Below, piece after piece: positions 31,275-42,681 of a stretch of DNA of 56,271 bases. Position 1 is the first letter of the stretch. Every line of letters starts with the position of its first letter. The stretch comes from Hofstenia miamia (Eukaryota > Xenacoelomorpha > Acoela): NCBI GenBank assembly GCA_004352715.1, contig SCFE01000018.1, positions 1 to 56,271 of the forward strand, written 5' to 3'. Below the pieces are notes generated by a model. It saw only the letters and a program-made list of their open reading frames with translations, made no database searches and was not told the DNA's origin. The translations under genes and the position numbers were made by a program.

Positions 31275-31282
31275 TATAAATA
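31275..31282 (+). promoter_or_regulatory. TATA-like motif of PLAT-like gene 1
   Basis: TATAAATA starts 81 nt before the ATG at 31356. The paralogue on the minus strand has TATATA starting exactly 81 nt before its ATG. Both leaders contain a CAGGA string roughly 25-30 nt before the ATG. The shared spacing supports a conserved core promoter with a short 5' UTR. Confidence 0.5.
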
Positions 31283-31355
31283 TTTCAAAACTAATGAAAT
31301 TTTGGTGGCTAAATACAAGATTTCGCAGGAAACAACTAAGAAACTTTAAAGAGAA

Positions 31356-33622
31356 ATGATGATATTCACTAAGCTATTTATTGTTATTTGCTTTCTTATT
31401 GCAGTTGAAGTTTCATCGGACTACATAACAATTATAAAAACTAAGGACTTGGATTCAGCAGAGACTGATGATGTAAGTAAAGTAATAATTGATTTAAAAG
31501 TTAAATTTTTTTCAAATAAATTTTTTGAAAAATACAATTTCGATATTTATTAATTATAAAAATTAAGAATTAGCTCAAAGTAAATTCTAGTACCTACACA
31601 AAGAACCAACATTATGTTTAAAAATTCATTTAATTTTCTAACCACACTTATTTGGTCTCGCCTTCTAAATGAAATACAGTATCATAGCTTTACTTAAAAT
31701 TTTGCATACTCATAGAGTTTTGTGTTGATTTGAGCTCATCATTTTTATTAGTTAGTACAACTATCAATACATGTTCTAAACAGTTCTTAACAAATTAGTT
31801 GGAGTTGGACCCACTGAGGATTTGGAATCACAGCTGGTGTGACTCTTAGCTTGGGCACTTATCAGATCCCAGGGAGTTTGAGAGCTTTCCACAGGACTCT
31901 AGCTGTTTCATCAGAACAGTTTGCATGATGCATGGTCTTATTAGAATGTTAGACTAAGTGATACTCTTGCAAATACATTATAGTTTGAAAGTTCCGCAAT
32001 GAATACGTTCATAAAGAAATCCGACGTAACATCGTTTGGAAAATTTCAATATCAAAATGCTTTTTGAAAATTAAATTTTGATTTAAAAAGTAATGGATTT
32101 ACAATCTGAACTTAGCAAACCTGCACTAAAATTAGTGATGAATTTGATTATTGTTGTATCCAGTAGATAATTCTAAGAAAATTTCAAAAATATCACTGTC
32201 ATAATATCTAACAATTTTGCAGTGATTTCAAATATTTTGTTACTAAAAATTGAAATTGGCGTAAAACAATTCTCACATGGCTGACAATTTTATTGGAATT
32301 GACCATTTATATTCGAACGCATTCTGATACATTAATACCCGTTTACACAGTGAGTTTTTCCTTATGCGTTTATATTTTACTGAAGATAATTGTTCGGGGA
32401 AAGCTTTTGGCCTCTGAGAATGTTTGTAAGCCTTGCGTTTGGCAACGCGCAAGTGATTCAATTTTTGTTGCTAATCCAATTAAGATAAGAAACCACATTG
32501 GATGAATTCAAATTATTTTAAAATTATCCAATCGCATTGCTAGCTATAATTGGTTTAGCAACTAAAGTTGTATCATTTGCACTCCACCTTTAAGACAATG
32601 AGTCAAAATGTTTTTTTGCCTTTTAACTTGAGTTGGAATTAGAGGAAAGATGCTCAAGCTCATTATCATTATTATATACTTTATATAATAATTATGTACA
32701 TATACTTTCTCTTTGTATTGTTATGTAAAGATCAAGGCCATTGGAGAAACTTGTTTCATAAATGTAAATGGGACTTTAGATACGTGAGTGCTGGTAGCTT
32801 AATTTTTTCATTTTAATTTAAGTCTCAAATGAAGGATTATTTGCACTGTTAGATGGCTTGAATGTACACAAAATTTTTTCCTATTTTAGCGCTATGCATA
32901 TTCAATTTTCTATAAATTTGAGAACTCCTTTATTTCTGTGCCAAAGCCACCGACTATACATCGACTGATGTTTAACACAACCCGGATTTTGATTTGCAAA
33001 TTAGTAGGTACAACTTAACCCATCCTGTGCAGTTTTTGGTTGAACTGCAACCATGTTTTATATTCGAATAACACTACATTGAAAAAATATAATCCGCANG
33101 AAACGTAATTTCCAGCCCAATTACATAATAAGATCGTAGTACGTCTTGCATAAACGTATTAATCATATTACGTTTTATAAGCTACGATCATACTAAGTTT
33201 AATACGTTTTTTTTATATGGGATAACACTACATTGAAAAAATATAATCCGCATATTTGTAATTAAATTTCAACAAATTTTTTTTAGGATTTCACAATAAA
33301 GTATTTTAATTTGAAAGGACAAAACATTAAAATCAATCTGAACAATGCTAGAAATAGGTTCGTACGTGGGAAAATAGATAGATTTACTTACCGTACGCGC
33401 TCTTATTTTGGTTTATTGCAAGATGCGGAATTGTGCAAAGTTGGAAATGACTCATGGAATGGAGAATACGTCCACTTAATGCTGAAGTTTAAATCAACCC
33501 GAACTTTCCCAGGTCAAGAAAGGAGTCATTATTTCAATTTCACTTGCTCATCGTTAAGTATTACACGCGGCTGTGTGCATTTATATACAAATTTCCAAAA
33601 TATGATACTAAACGTGCATTAA
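31356..33622 (+). CDS. Secreted PLAT/LH2-like protein, two exons (family member 1)
   Basis: Exon 1 is 31356-31472 (39 codons). It has a signal peptide (MMIFTKLFIVICFLIAVEVS) then DYITIIKTKD..SAETDD, the first strand of a PLAT/LH2-type beta sandwich. The donor is GTAAGT at 31473. The acceptor TTTTTTTTAG precedes exon 2, 33287-33622 (phase 0), with FTIKYFNLKG, FVRGKIDRF, YFGLLQDAELC and WNGEYVHLML. This matches the PLAT order of strand, F..G..D.F, lG, then W..E.V. Two further Cys lie near the end. The mature product is about 130 residues and extracellular. PLAT domains usually mediate protein or lipid contact; no catalytic domain is attached. AATAAA follows at 33671. The 1.8-kb intron holds an RLE-LINE scrap and an assembly scar. 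PLAT assignment is by pattern, not search. Confidence 0.75.
31840..31915 (-). mobile_element. 3'-end scrap of the RLE LINE
   Basis: CCCAGGGAGTTTGAGAGCTT and the following CAGGACTCTAGCTGT match 8880-8920 (CCCAGGGAGTCTGAGAGC, CAGGACTCTTGCTGT) with a few substitutions. It corresponds to the protein C-terminus of the RLE LINE. Confidence 0.7.
33068..33252. repeat. 31-bp direct repeat flanking a palindromic AACGTATTA-rich insert
   Basis: ATAACACTACATTGAAAAAA and following bases occur at 33068-33098 and 33222-33252. Between them are one N (33099) and 122 bp containing GATCGTAG/CTACGATC and several AAACGTATTA or ATTACGTTT units. Either two contig ends overlap falsely, or an element inserted with an unusually long duplication. 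Confidence 0.6.
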
Positions 33623-34096
33623 ATATTAATTGTGACTTTTATATAGCAATGCTTAAATTCATTGAATAGTAATAAATAAAATTTATTGAATATAAGTATA
33701 TTCAATTGTGATTCGGTAACTAAATTGCAATTTAATAAAAATTATACAACCATCAAAGGGCATTTATATTTATCAAACTTATTGTCATAGTTGTAAAGAT
33801 GTACAATTCGTTGTTTTTAGGAACAAATACATATATTTTAATTTACAAAGTCATTGTCAGTGTTTTACAAATACTTTAAATTTACTTGATTTTATAACAA
33901 AAAATAATGTTCTAAATTTTAAGTACCTAATGGTAAGTTCAATTTTTAAAATTTTTTTTGGTGTTTGGGTGTAGTTGCAATGATTTTACGAAAACGCCCT
34001 CAATGTACAACTTTTAATATATCAAATTTTGCTTCTTTCTAAACTTTACTTTTATTTAACTCGTTTCCGCATTTTTATGATCACCATTGCTCCCCT
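33623..34096. other. 3' flank of PLAT-like gene 1
   Basis: AATAAA at 33671-33680, about 50 nt after the stop, is the likely polyadenylation signal. The rest is AT-rich without features. Confidence 0.5.
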
Positions 34097-34618
34097 TAAG
34101 GTGTGTTCCCTTTATTGACTTTTATCATCTGTCTATAACTCTTGATAAAAGTTGATAATGTGAACACTTCGTGCTTTTTTATCAACTGATAAAGGTCTAT
34201 AATATGAACGCTTCTTCAGATTTTTCTTAGCAAAACAGCTAAATACATCATTTGATAATTTATCATATGATAAACATCAATAGTAAGAATGGTACCAAAA
34301 CTAGAATAGTAGGGAACAGACTCATGAAACACTGATTGCTAAAGTTAAAATATTTTAACTTAAGAATATGCAAACATTGTTTCCATTACAAAATAACCAA
34401 TCATTGAACAGATGTTGTTTTCTGTTACTGTCAATCAAAATACAATAAAAATTGGGAAATCTTTCCCACTATTGATATTTTATCAGATGGGAATGCTATT
34501 CCAACTCCAGGTTTTTAGATAAAAAATGAGATGATAAGAAATCACCAATGTGAACAAACATTGCAATTGCATTTCCGACTAAAAGTTGGAGAACTAATTG
34601 GGACCAACCTAAGGGTAG
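34097..34618. mobile_element. Probable hAT-like MITE with TTATCA/TGATAA subterminal repeats
   Basis: Left end CTTAAGGTGTGTTCCC; the right-end reverse complement is CCCTTAGGTTGGTCCC, imperfectly matched. Both subterminal zones are full of TTATCA/TGATAA and TGTGAAC motifs, a usual hAT end design. No coding. The TSD is not identified. Confidence 0.4.
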
Positions 34619-36640
34619 GTATTATTAATGCATTTTTTATACACAAAAATTTTTGACAATTATTTTTTACACATTTTCCTAATTTTCTTTTCAGAAATCA
34701 AAGTTTGACAGTAAAACATGTTAAAACTTTTAAGCAATATACAATATCAAATTAATGAAAAAAATTGTATACAATATCACGCGAATATTTGTGTTGAGAT
34801 GTCTTTTCATCTTTTAAAATTTTAGTCTTTTTGTACAATTTTGAGCACCATTTCTATTTCTGCTTAGTTTCTTCTAGAGCTTTTATTTATTTTACAAACG
34901 TGTGCAGAGGCGCACCCAGTTAAGGGAACAGGGGGCCAGTCCCCCCCCTCAACAGAACACAGATGCTTCAATTCCTCATGAACTGTATGCTTATGACAAT
35001 CATAGTACATATGTATATATATATATATATACATAGTATTCACTGTTGAGAGTACTGCATAGTTTGATGAGCCAAAAAATATTATGCCTCCAACACCGAA
35101 TTCACTTTTTCATATATTGAAAGCATAACATTAACCTTATTTCGCACCATTGTTATCTTCTGGCAGACACCTGATATAGTGATGTCAAACACAAACATAT
35201 TAAGCAATGATCACACCTTTTACATAAGGCACCTAAGTCAGACGCAAATTTGCTCTCTGTGATTACGATTACTGGCGGCATTTAACTTAGGTTTTCTAGA
35301 ACAATTTCTTCTTAGGGCTAGCAGAACCACTCGTAAACTTGGTTGTTATCTCACATCGATTATTTTTCTATTTAAAAAGTTTTTATGTGTACTTGTTTAG
35401 TTTTATACAGAACAAAACAAGTTAATTCAATATATTTTTATCTATTATTTTTATTCAAATTATTGCCAAAAGCGAAACTAGCAAGAGAAATATAGCCATT
35501 TGAATGAAATGTTTATGAAATTATATTTGCTAAAGTCAAAATAGTTTGAACCAGGGTTGGAAATACCCGGAGATTTTATATCCATTGTTGGTAGTTGACC
35601 GGTTTCTTCTAATTTCTTTTCTAGTAGGATGAGTCAAACTTTTCAACTTACATTTGCATTTGAATGAGCTTACAACCGAAAATTGTTCAAATATATTTTA
35701 ATTGTCATTTTCAATATTAGAAAGTTAATGAGACATTCCAAGGACATACATTTAAGTATTATTCGAATTGCAGCCTGCTGAAACAATAAATATATCTAAA
35801 CCTTTAAATTTTCAAAGATTTTGTTTCAAGTGAAGCAAAATATTTTTGCTTGTTGTAATGTCACTCTATATTTATGTATATCCACTGTGTATACAGAGAA
35901 TGCCTAATTTACTTATATCAACATGTATTTTAGGAACCTACTATGGACAAAAGATATCTATAATAGCATTTTAGTACTAAAATAAATAATTAGACGACTA
36001 GCACTGATGTAATTTAGGTAAAAACATATTCAACAATTCTCCCGCTGACTCCATTTTGACACTCCATTATGGCCTAAAGCCAACTTCTAGTAATTGCTCA
36101 ATTTAAATATCTAATATATTAAAATATAAATAAATAAATCAATTATGTTACTTGTTTGATTTCAAATGCTTAATTTCTATCTCACTTCATGATGAAGACT
36201 TCATAATTTAGGTGGTTAGTGTCTCACTTCTTGTACCCTACACCTTTTAAGCTTCACTATCCTCAGTTTTGCTCTTCACTTTATGCATGAAATGGATATG
36301 AATGACTGCTCAATAATGAATTTCCAATTAACCATATACCTATTCTCATTTGGGGTAAGTCCAGCAAAGTCACATCTCACAGGATAATCATTCCTTCCAA
36401 AGTCTTTCTTGCACCTAGGCATTCATTATATATATATATATATATATATTAAATTAAATAAATAATGGTGACAAAATAATCCAACAGTTGTATGTATAGA
36501 TTAGCAGTATTCTTTAGAATGTCCAAACTAATTTACTGTAGAATATAATGTGACAGAATGTAAGCCTAAGATTAAAAACACAGCACTGTCTGGAAATCAA
36601 AGCCAGAGAGGAAGAAACATGCAAATGACCAAATGGCACA
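34619..36640. other. Gene-poor interval with degraded element ends
   Basis: At 34905-34965 a GAGGCGCACCCAG..GGGGG string resembles the CAGTGGCGTA.CCAGGGGGG termini common in animal hAT-type elements. (TA)n runs lie near 35012-35030 and 36425-36450. Nothing coding is supported. Confidence 0.4.
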
Positions 36641-37323
36641 AGAGATTTAACTGTCAAAAGCAGCAGAAAGCAAATATATAATGACCAAGTAAAGACTAAT
36701 GAGAGAAATCAAACAATTAACTAAGAAGATGGAAATGTTAAGAAATGAAAATGAACTGGTGGAAGAGAAAACAAAATTACTAAGACTGGAAACAAAATGG
36801 CTACAGGAGGAGAAGGAGACTGGAAAAGCAAATTGTTGATAATGAGAAGACAAACCAGTCGTTACTATCACTGAACACACTTTTCAAGAAGAGCTGGAAC
36901 CCAAGTTAAGAGGGCATGCACACATTATTCAAAATAAAGCTACAATCAGTTTGAAATGGATGAAAGTAAAACAGAACAAGTAAATAGATTAAGTGTGCTG
37001 ATAGCAGATAAACTGAAACCAGAACTAAAGGAGCATGAAAGGTCATGCTTCACAAACTCAATACTGGGTCAGAACATACAAAACAATATGGCCCTCTGCA
37101 GAGCCACACTAAAGAAGTGTACTGGAAGAATAAATTCTATTCCACTGAACTTCAACAAATGGTTATTGATATTCAAACTAAACATGCAAAAGCAGACAGT
37201 AAGCCAAGAGACAGTAGCAGCCAGTTTCCCACTGTACCCAGATGGAGCTGTATACCAACATTACTTGACAACATGGTGAAAGGCAGTTGCAAGTTGTTCA
37301 TAAGTAACTTCAAATCATACTAT
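36640..37323 (+). pseudogene. Unrecognised coding relic with a coiled-coil segment
   Basis: 36699-36839 encodes a 46-residue Glu/Lys/Leu-rich helix (MREIKQLTKKMEMLRNEN). After stops, two overlapping frames (36956-37279 and 37045-37338) share protein-like text, with DESKTEQVNRLSVLIADKL then KQYGPLQSHTKEVYWKNKF, implying one frameshifted gene. The 3' end is interrupted by the LTR-like repeat at 37324. The family is not recognised. Proximity to copia-like sequences suggests a transposon origin but does not prove it. Confidence 0.4.
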
Positions 37324-38594
37324 TGTAACATAATCTAATCATATGTGGTCAAATTAAGAAAAAAGAAGAAGAAACTAAGACTGAATATTAAAATAAAATA
37401 TTAATTGTACAAACATATGATTATGATTAATTAATTATTTGTAAATTTATAGTGCAGTAATTTTTGATATTAATTTTTTTGGCAAAAAGGCACTAGACCT
37501 AAATCGCAAATGCTAATTAAGGCAGAAGTGCGTCATCAGCAGAGGAACGGAAATTAAAGAGTTTGAAATTGTCAAGAACTGAAATTAGCAGGTACTAGTC
37601 AAATATTTGATTGTTTGTTAACTTTTCACTATAAAAATTGTGTAATTGATCATTTTGGTGATGAATTGAATTTACTGGATTTACTTTACGTTTTTGTATC
37701 AGGTTATTTTACTTAATACAATGGAAAGCTAAACGTTTGAGCTCTCGGGTATTCTAGACGGTGGTTCGCTACTCCAGTTAATGGGTGCATCGTGTATAGC
37801 CGGTGCTTACCTGAGATGCTCATAGGTTAGGTATAGGGATAGGGATTTTTACTCGTATTAGCTTTCCTATCATTTGTTGTTTGTACTACTGTGTTTATTA
37901 CATTATGCTATTACATCTAGCCCTATTAGGAATTTACGAGATCAGTTTGTGTTATCTTGTACAGGATTTATTACATATGATTACTAGTGAACTGACGGAA
38001 TACCAATTCATCCTTTTTGTCTTGACCGTATTGATTGTTCCCATGTACCCTAGGTTGGCATGTAATTATTTATATGTAAGGTTATTATATGTAAGAAAGC
38101 ATAACAAGCTAATGCATCCCAGTTGCAAGATTCTTTTAGTAGACAAATTGGTTAATAACAAAACAATCAATACATTAAATTATTAAGGTATCACACATTA
38201 TCACTATCGCATTCATGCACACTATTTCACTGCACTGAGTCATCTGAATTGTGGTTGGTGTCTCTATCGATGTTTCAGTATCAGATGGAAATACTCGTTG
38301 TAGCGTAATTCTTCGATTCCTCTTTTGTGCTTTGCTTCCGGTCAGGTAGTTTACCCTGTACTTTGTACCCTCTGTCTCGTGTCTTGTATCTAAAAGGATA
38401 GTTGTTAGTTTCGTATCAATGCCAGTTGATTAGATAATAATTTAATTAACCAACAACTAAACAATAGAACTAAAAGAAGAGAGATGGAGATTGGAATCTG
38501 TCACCTACCATACTATTTAAGGAGGACCCAATTGTCACAGCAGCTCCTAAATTAAGTGAAAATTTACTAGTATGAAGGTTGGCAAGATTCTACA
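37324..38594 (+). repeat. LTR-like repeat, copy 1 (1271 bp)
   Basis: Starts TGTAACATAATC and ends GATTCTACA, so it has TG..CA termini within a TGTA..TACA inverted end. It is colinear with 42682-44070 over the full length. It interrupts the coding relic on its left. The internal module GGAAAGCTAAA..AGCTTTCC is at about 37720-37870. No exact target duplication is clear (ATAC occurs close to both ends but is offset on the left). Confidence 0.75.
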
Positions 38595-38689
38595 ATACAA
38601 ATTTCATCCGAATAACAACAAACAGGAGCTTCGATATCCATTAAATGTAGAAGCACATGAGTAGTTCTCAAAAACACCAAATCTATTAT

Positions 38690-38940
38690 CTGGATTTATA
38701 AATTGATTGTATTAGAGTAATCAAGTAATGAATTTAGTTTTACTGGATTTATCTTTTATTGTATTGTCAGGTTTGATTATATATTCAAACAGAAAGCTAA
38801 ATGTTTGAGCACATGGGTAGCTCTCAGGTGGACCCCAAATTCACTTAAAGGGATTTCAGAGCTGCTGCACACTCAGTTATTCATCATGTGATGCAGCTGG
38901 TAGCCTGGAGCTTGGTTTTTATCTGTTTAGCTTTCCAATT
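38690..38940 (+). repeat. Isolated copy of the GGAAAGCT module region
   Basis: Matches the central part of the LTR-like repeat: TACTGGATTT, TTGTCAGGTT, GAAAGCTAAATGTTTGAGCA, then CTGTTTAGCTTTCC. Diverged and without the outer LTR ends. Confidence 0.6.
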
Positions 38941-39339
38941 GATTCAAATACTGAAAGATGAGCATGTCATCAAATAGCTATCCTTAGGCTAACCTGTTTT
39001 GGATCCAAATTCTTACAGTATAATAATAAGATCTATTATACATAATAGGTGCCTATAAGCCCCACTCTATTATACATGTATGCAGTATTTGTCAACTGAG
39101 GGATCTTGGTGTAGCATCATCCACATAAAATCTCAAATAAGCTGCAAATTGTTGAGCAGAGGGGATTAAAGTCAAAGAAAATGATTAAAAAATATTGTAA
39201 TCAAATCAATTAGAATTATTTAAGATTTATTTGTATTATGCAACTAAGAAACAATATGTGTCAGATAATAGATATTTGTATCTGCTGATAAAAATAGTTT
39301 TTGACTAAATGACGCTTTCATTATTTTCAGCCACCATCT

Positions 39340-39610
39340 TGGCAGAAGTTTAAATTTGAATTGACAGGTACTTCTTTTGGAATTACTATAAATAGATTAA
39401 AACCATTGTAAGAGTTTGATAAAGAATTTTACTTGGAATTCTTAGTTTGTCTTATATTAACAGTTTGATTATTTAGTACAATGTCAAGCTAATCAAGCAG
39501 TGTTTAGTAGTGGTCTGGATACATCACAGGGAACAATTCTAGGGTCTCTGTGCCAGATCACAAAAGTGCACATAAGTTAGGTGTAGGGGTTTTCTCTTGA
39601 TTAGCTGACT
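39340..39610 (+). repeat. Second isolated, more diverged module copy
   Basis: TGACAGGTACT, GTACAATGTCAAGCTAA, then CATAAGTTAGGTGTAGGGG and GATTAGCTGA follow the same order as in the LTR-like repeats, with more substitutions. Confidence 0.5.
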
Positions 39611-41578
39611 AGCATTTCATTACTACATGTATTAAAATAATTAATTGTCAGCAAATGGTTGGATGACCAAACCCTAGGAAATATATTAATACTATTTTAG
39701 ATCCAAATTGATGACCCATAAATGACTGATAAAGTGACTGTACATGTACTAAATTATAAATGTAAGTTAGGAAGTTGTTTGAACGAGATATATTTAAATA
39801 AGCCAATATATTTCTGGTAATGGCTACATGTAATATTAAATGAACAACTAGTGACANAAGTTAGTAGGGGAANNNNNNNNNNNNNNNNNNNNNNNNNNNN
39901 NNNNNNNNNNNNNNNNNNNNNNNNNNNNNNNNNNNNNNNNNNNNNNNNNNNNNNNNNNNNNNNNNNNNNNNNNNNNNNNNNNNNNNNNNNNNNNNNNNNN
40001 NNNNNNNNNNNNNNNNNNNNNNNNNNNNNNNNNNNNNNNNNNNNNNNNNNNNNNNNNNNNNNNNNNNNNNNNNNNNNNNNNNNNNNNNNNNNNNNNNNNN
40101 NNNNNNNNNNNNNNNNNNNNNNNNNNNNNNNNNNNNNNNNNNNNNNNNNNNNNNNNNNNNNNNNNNNNNNNNNNNNNNNNNNNNNNNNNNNNNNNNNNNN
40201 NNNNNNNNNNNNNNNNNNNNNNNNNNNNNNNNNNNNNNNNNNNNNNNNNNNNNNNNNNNNNNNNNNNNNNNNNNNNNNNNNNNNNNNNNNNNNNNNNNNN
40301 NNNNNNNNNNNNNNNNNNNNNNNNNNNNNNNNNNNNNNNNNNNNNNNNNNNNNNNNNNNNNNNNNNNNNNNNNNNNNNNNNNNNNNNNNNNNNNNNNNNN
40401 NNNNNNNNNNNNNNNNNNNNNNNNNNNNNNNNNNNNNNNNNNNNNNNNNNNNNNNNNNNNNNNNNNNNNNNNNNNNNNNNNNNNNNNNNNNNNNNNNNNN
40501 NNNNNNNNNNNNNNNNNNNNNNNNNNNNNNNNNNNNNNNNNNNNNNNNNNNNNNNNNNNNNNNNNNNNNNNNNNNNNNNNNNNNNNNNNNNNNNNNNNNN
40601 NNNNNNNNNNNNNNNNNNNNNNNNNNNNNNNNNNNNNNNNNNNNNNNNNNNNNNNNNNNNNNNNNNNNNNNNNNNNNNNNNNNNNNNNNNNNNNNNNNNN
40701 NNNNNNNNNNNNNNNNNNNNNNNNNNNNNNNNNNNNNNNNNNNNNNNNNNNNNNNNNNNNNNNNNNNNNNNNNNNNNNNNNNNNNNNNNNNNNNNNNNNN
40801 NNNNNNNNNNNNNNNNNNNNNNNNNNNNNNNNNNNNNNNNNNNNNNNNNNNNNNNNNNNNNNNNNNNNNNNNATATATATATATATATATAATATCACCA
40901 CCTGCCAGAATTCCAGCCCCAACAGAAGCCAAACTGGCAATTGGATTGCTGATTACTGGTCTTGAGATTGCGCCATCTGTTCTGTCACTTGTACCTCCTT
41001 GTTAGAAGCTAACTTTACTACTGATGGCAGCAATAGCAACATTGGTCGCCAGTGAAATATTGCACTAGCAGTCATCTTGTTGATGCAGACAACAATTTGG
41101 GATTGCAAATTTGCTGAAATCTCCATATTTCGTATTATCAAATCATAAAAATAATACTAAGTGCTGCTTTCATTGATATACCGTATATAGCTAAAAATAT
41201 ATAACTCAATGCCAAATTGCTATTTTGCAACTATAATGTCTCTAGGTGCAATGAAAAATATGTTTGTGTGCGTTAATGTATGCCTGCATGCCTTATTTGT
41301 TGCGTATTCTGTAAATTCTGGCCTGGGCACTGTATATTACCAATACACCAAGTTGCTACATTAAAAATATTAATTACATGTATTTAGTATAAAATATTGA
41401 ATAATGAATTGTGATTACAATGTAATTTTAACACTTCTTATTATTTAAGCAAGATGTCTAAACCAAACCAGTCTATTTAGTAAATAAGTAATATTGAATA
41501 CTTTGTTATGGAATTCATAAGTAATTTGTATACCAATAAGTGAATGCCATTTTTTAGTAACTTCATTGTATTATAGCA
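39611..41578. other. Gap-containing interval, candidate 5' LTR side of the copia element
   Basis: A 1000-N gap (39873-40872, a round number that suggests an arbitrary size) follows a single N at 39857. A (TA)n run starts at its right edge. 40900-41130 has a minor minus-strand frame (ASVGAGILAGGD) without a recognised domain. The sequence just before 41579 may be a 5' LTR, but no matching 3' LTR was found. Confidence 0.4.
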
Positions 41579-41588
41579 TGGTAGCAGA
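41579..41588 (+). promoter_or_regulatory. Candidate copia primer-binding site
   Basis: TGGTAGCAGA matches 10 nt complementary to the 3' CCA end of animal initiator tRNA-Met and lies just before the gag start. The complementarity does not extend further. Confidence 0.45.
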
Positions 41589-41589
41589 C

Positions 41590-42420
41590 AGTGATGAGTA
41601 ACTCATTAAAAAATCCAGGTGAAGATAGTTATTCCAGATAGAAAGAGATAAACATTTGGCATATTACAATCAATCTTGACAAAAAGAAGCAAGCCTTAGC
41701 TGTTGTTCTTTGTTTGTATCATACAGCAAATAAATTGCATTGTCAATTCCAATTGGCAATTTGAATTCTAATAATGGTTTCAATACATTAATGACTTACC
41801 TTGATACATCCTTTCAAGTGTCAGAAGAAAAGGAAGCATATGGACTTTACTTAACATTTTAATCAATAGGAATGAAAACCAGAAAAAACTATAAGAGAAT
41901 TTATATTAAATTTTGAAAATCTTTCAAGACAACTTAAAGACAAGAAATTTGAGTTCAGTGATGGTACTCTAACTGCAGAGATGTTAATCAAATCATCAGT
42001 TAATGAACAGGAATGAAGAATTATACTGGCTACTTCAAAACTATCCCTGGCCAATGTGAAATCAGCAATACTTCAATTAACAATTCAGCTGTAATTAAAA
42101 CAAAAGTTTTCTAAAAACTCATACAATAATGTTTCACAGTCAGCACCTATTTGGAAAACGCAATCAAATAAATGATATTTTGCTATGAAATTTAAAAGTT
42201 ATTGTGGCAATGGTAATTCTGATTTAAGCAATCGCCCATAATATTACATATGCAATTTGAAATTTCGTTTTGCAAGAAGTTGTCCTGATTGTAGCAATTT
42301 CAACAGTGCAAGTGCATTTTCTACTGAAGAAATCTTAGATATAGGTAGTACATCAGCTGCTGGCAATCCTGATAATCACAATGAAGAAACTGATCAAGTA
42401 TATTATATTTATGTTCAGGT
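41590..42420 (+). pseudogene. Copia-like gag remnant
   Basis: Plus-strand frame segments follow copia gag: MSNSLKNPGEDSY, then INIWHITINLDKKKQALAVV, TIREFILNFENLSRQLKDK and MLIKSSVNEQE. A CCHC-like knuckle is recognisable as YICNLKFRFARSCPDC, with one zinc position altered. Several stops and frame changes. Gag normally packages element RNA in cytoplasmic particles. Confidence 0.65.
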
Positions 42421-42681
42421 TTGCATACTTCTTTAAATTACACTTCATTCCAGTATAAGTATGGTCTTGTGCATACAGCTTGCACCAAAACAAGAGAAGT
42501 ATGGCTGCTTAAATATTTCTTTGAAATTAACATTTCTTTTTCTAACATTTCTAAAAGGCATTCAATTTCATTTTTTTCATTGGTGATGGGAGCAAAAAAA
42601 CAATATATAGGATTTTGTTTCCTATTCAAATATGAGCATTCCAGCATTTGTTAGATGTTGAAATAATAACTGGAAAGTTAC
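42421..42681 (+). pseudogene. Copia-like protease, N-terminal part
   Basis: GLVHTACTKT corresponds to the retropepsin active-site loop of copia elements, in which the usual Asp (DTACTKT) is His. The following VWLLKYFFEINISFS fits the protein. The frame is cut at 42681 by the LTR-like insertion and continues at 44071. Confidence 0.65.

Larger units (their letters stand above)
31473..33286 (+). other. Intron of PLAT-like gene 1
   Basis: GTAAGT donor to TTTTAG acceptor, phase 0. Contains the 3'-end fragment of the RLE LINE (31840-31915) and the duplicated 31-bp segment with a single N at 33099. Otherwise AT-rich with no gene. Confidence 0.7.

Noticed and set aside
37750-37780. GGTTCGCTACTCC resembling a tRNA/SINE B box in the LTR-like module
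   Set aside because: Not conserved in the other module copies, and no A box at the proper distance.
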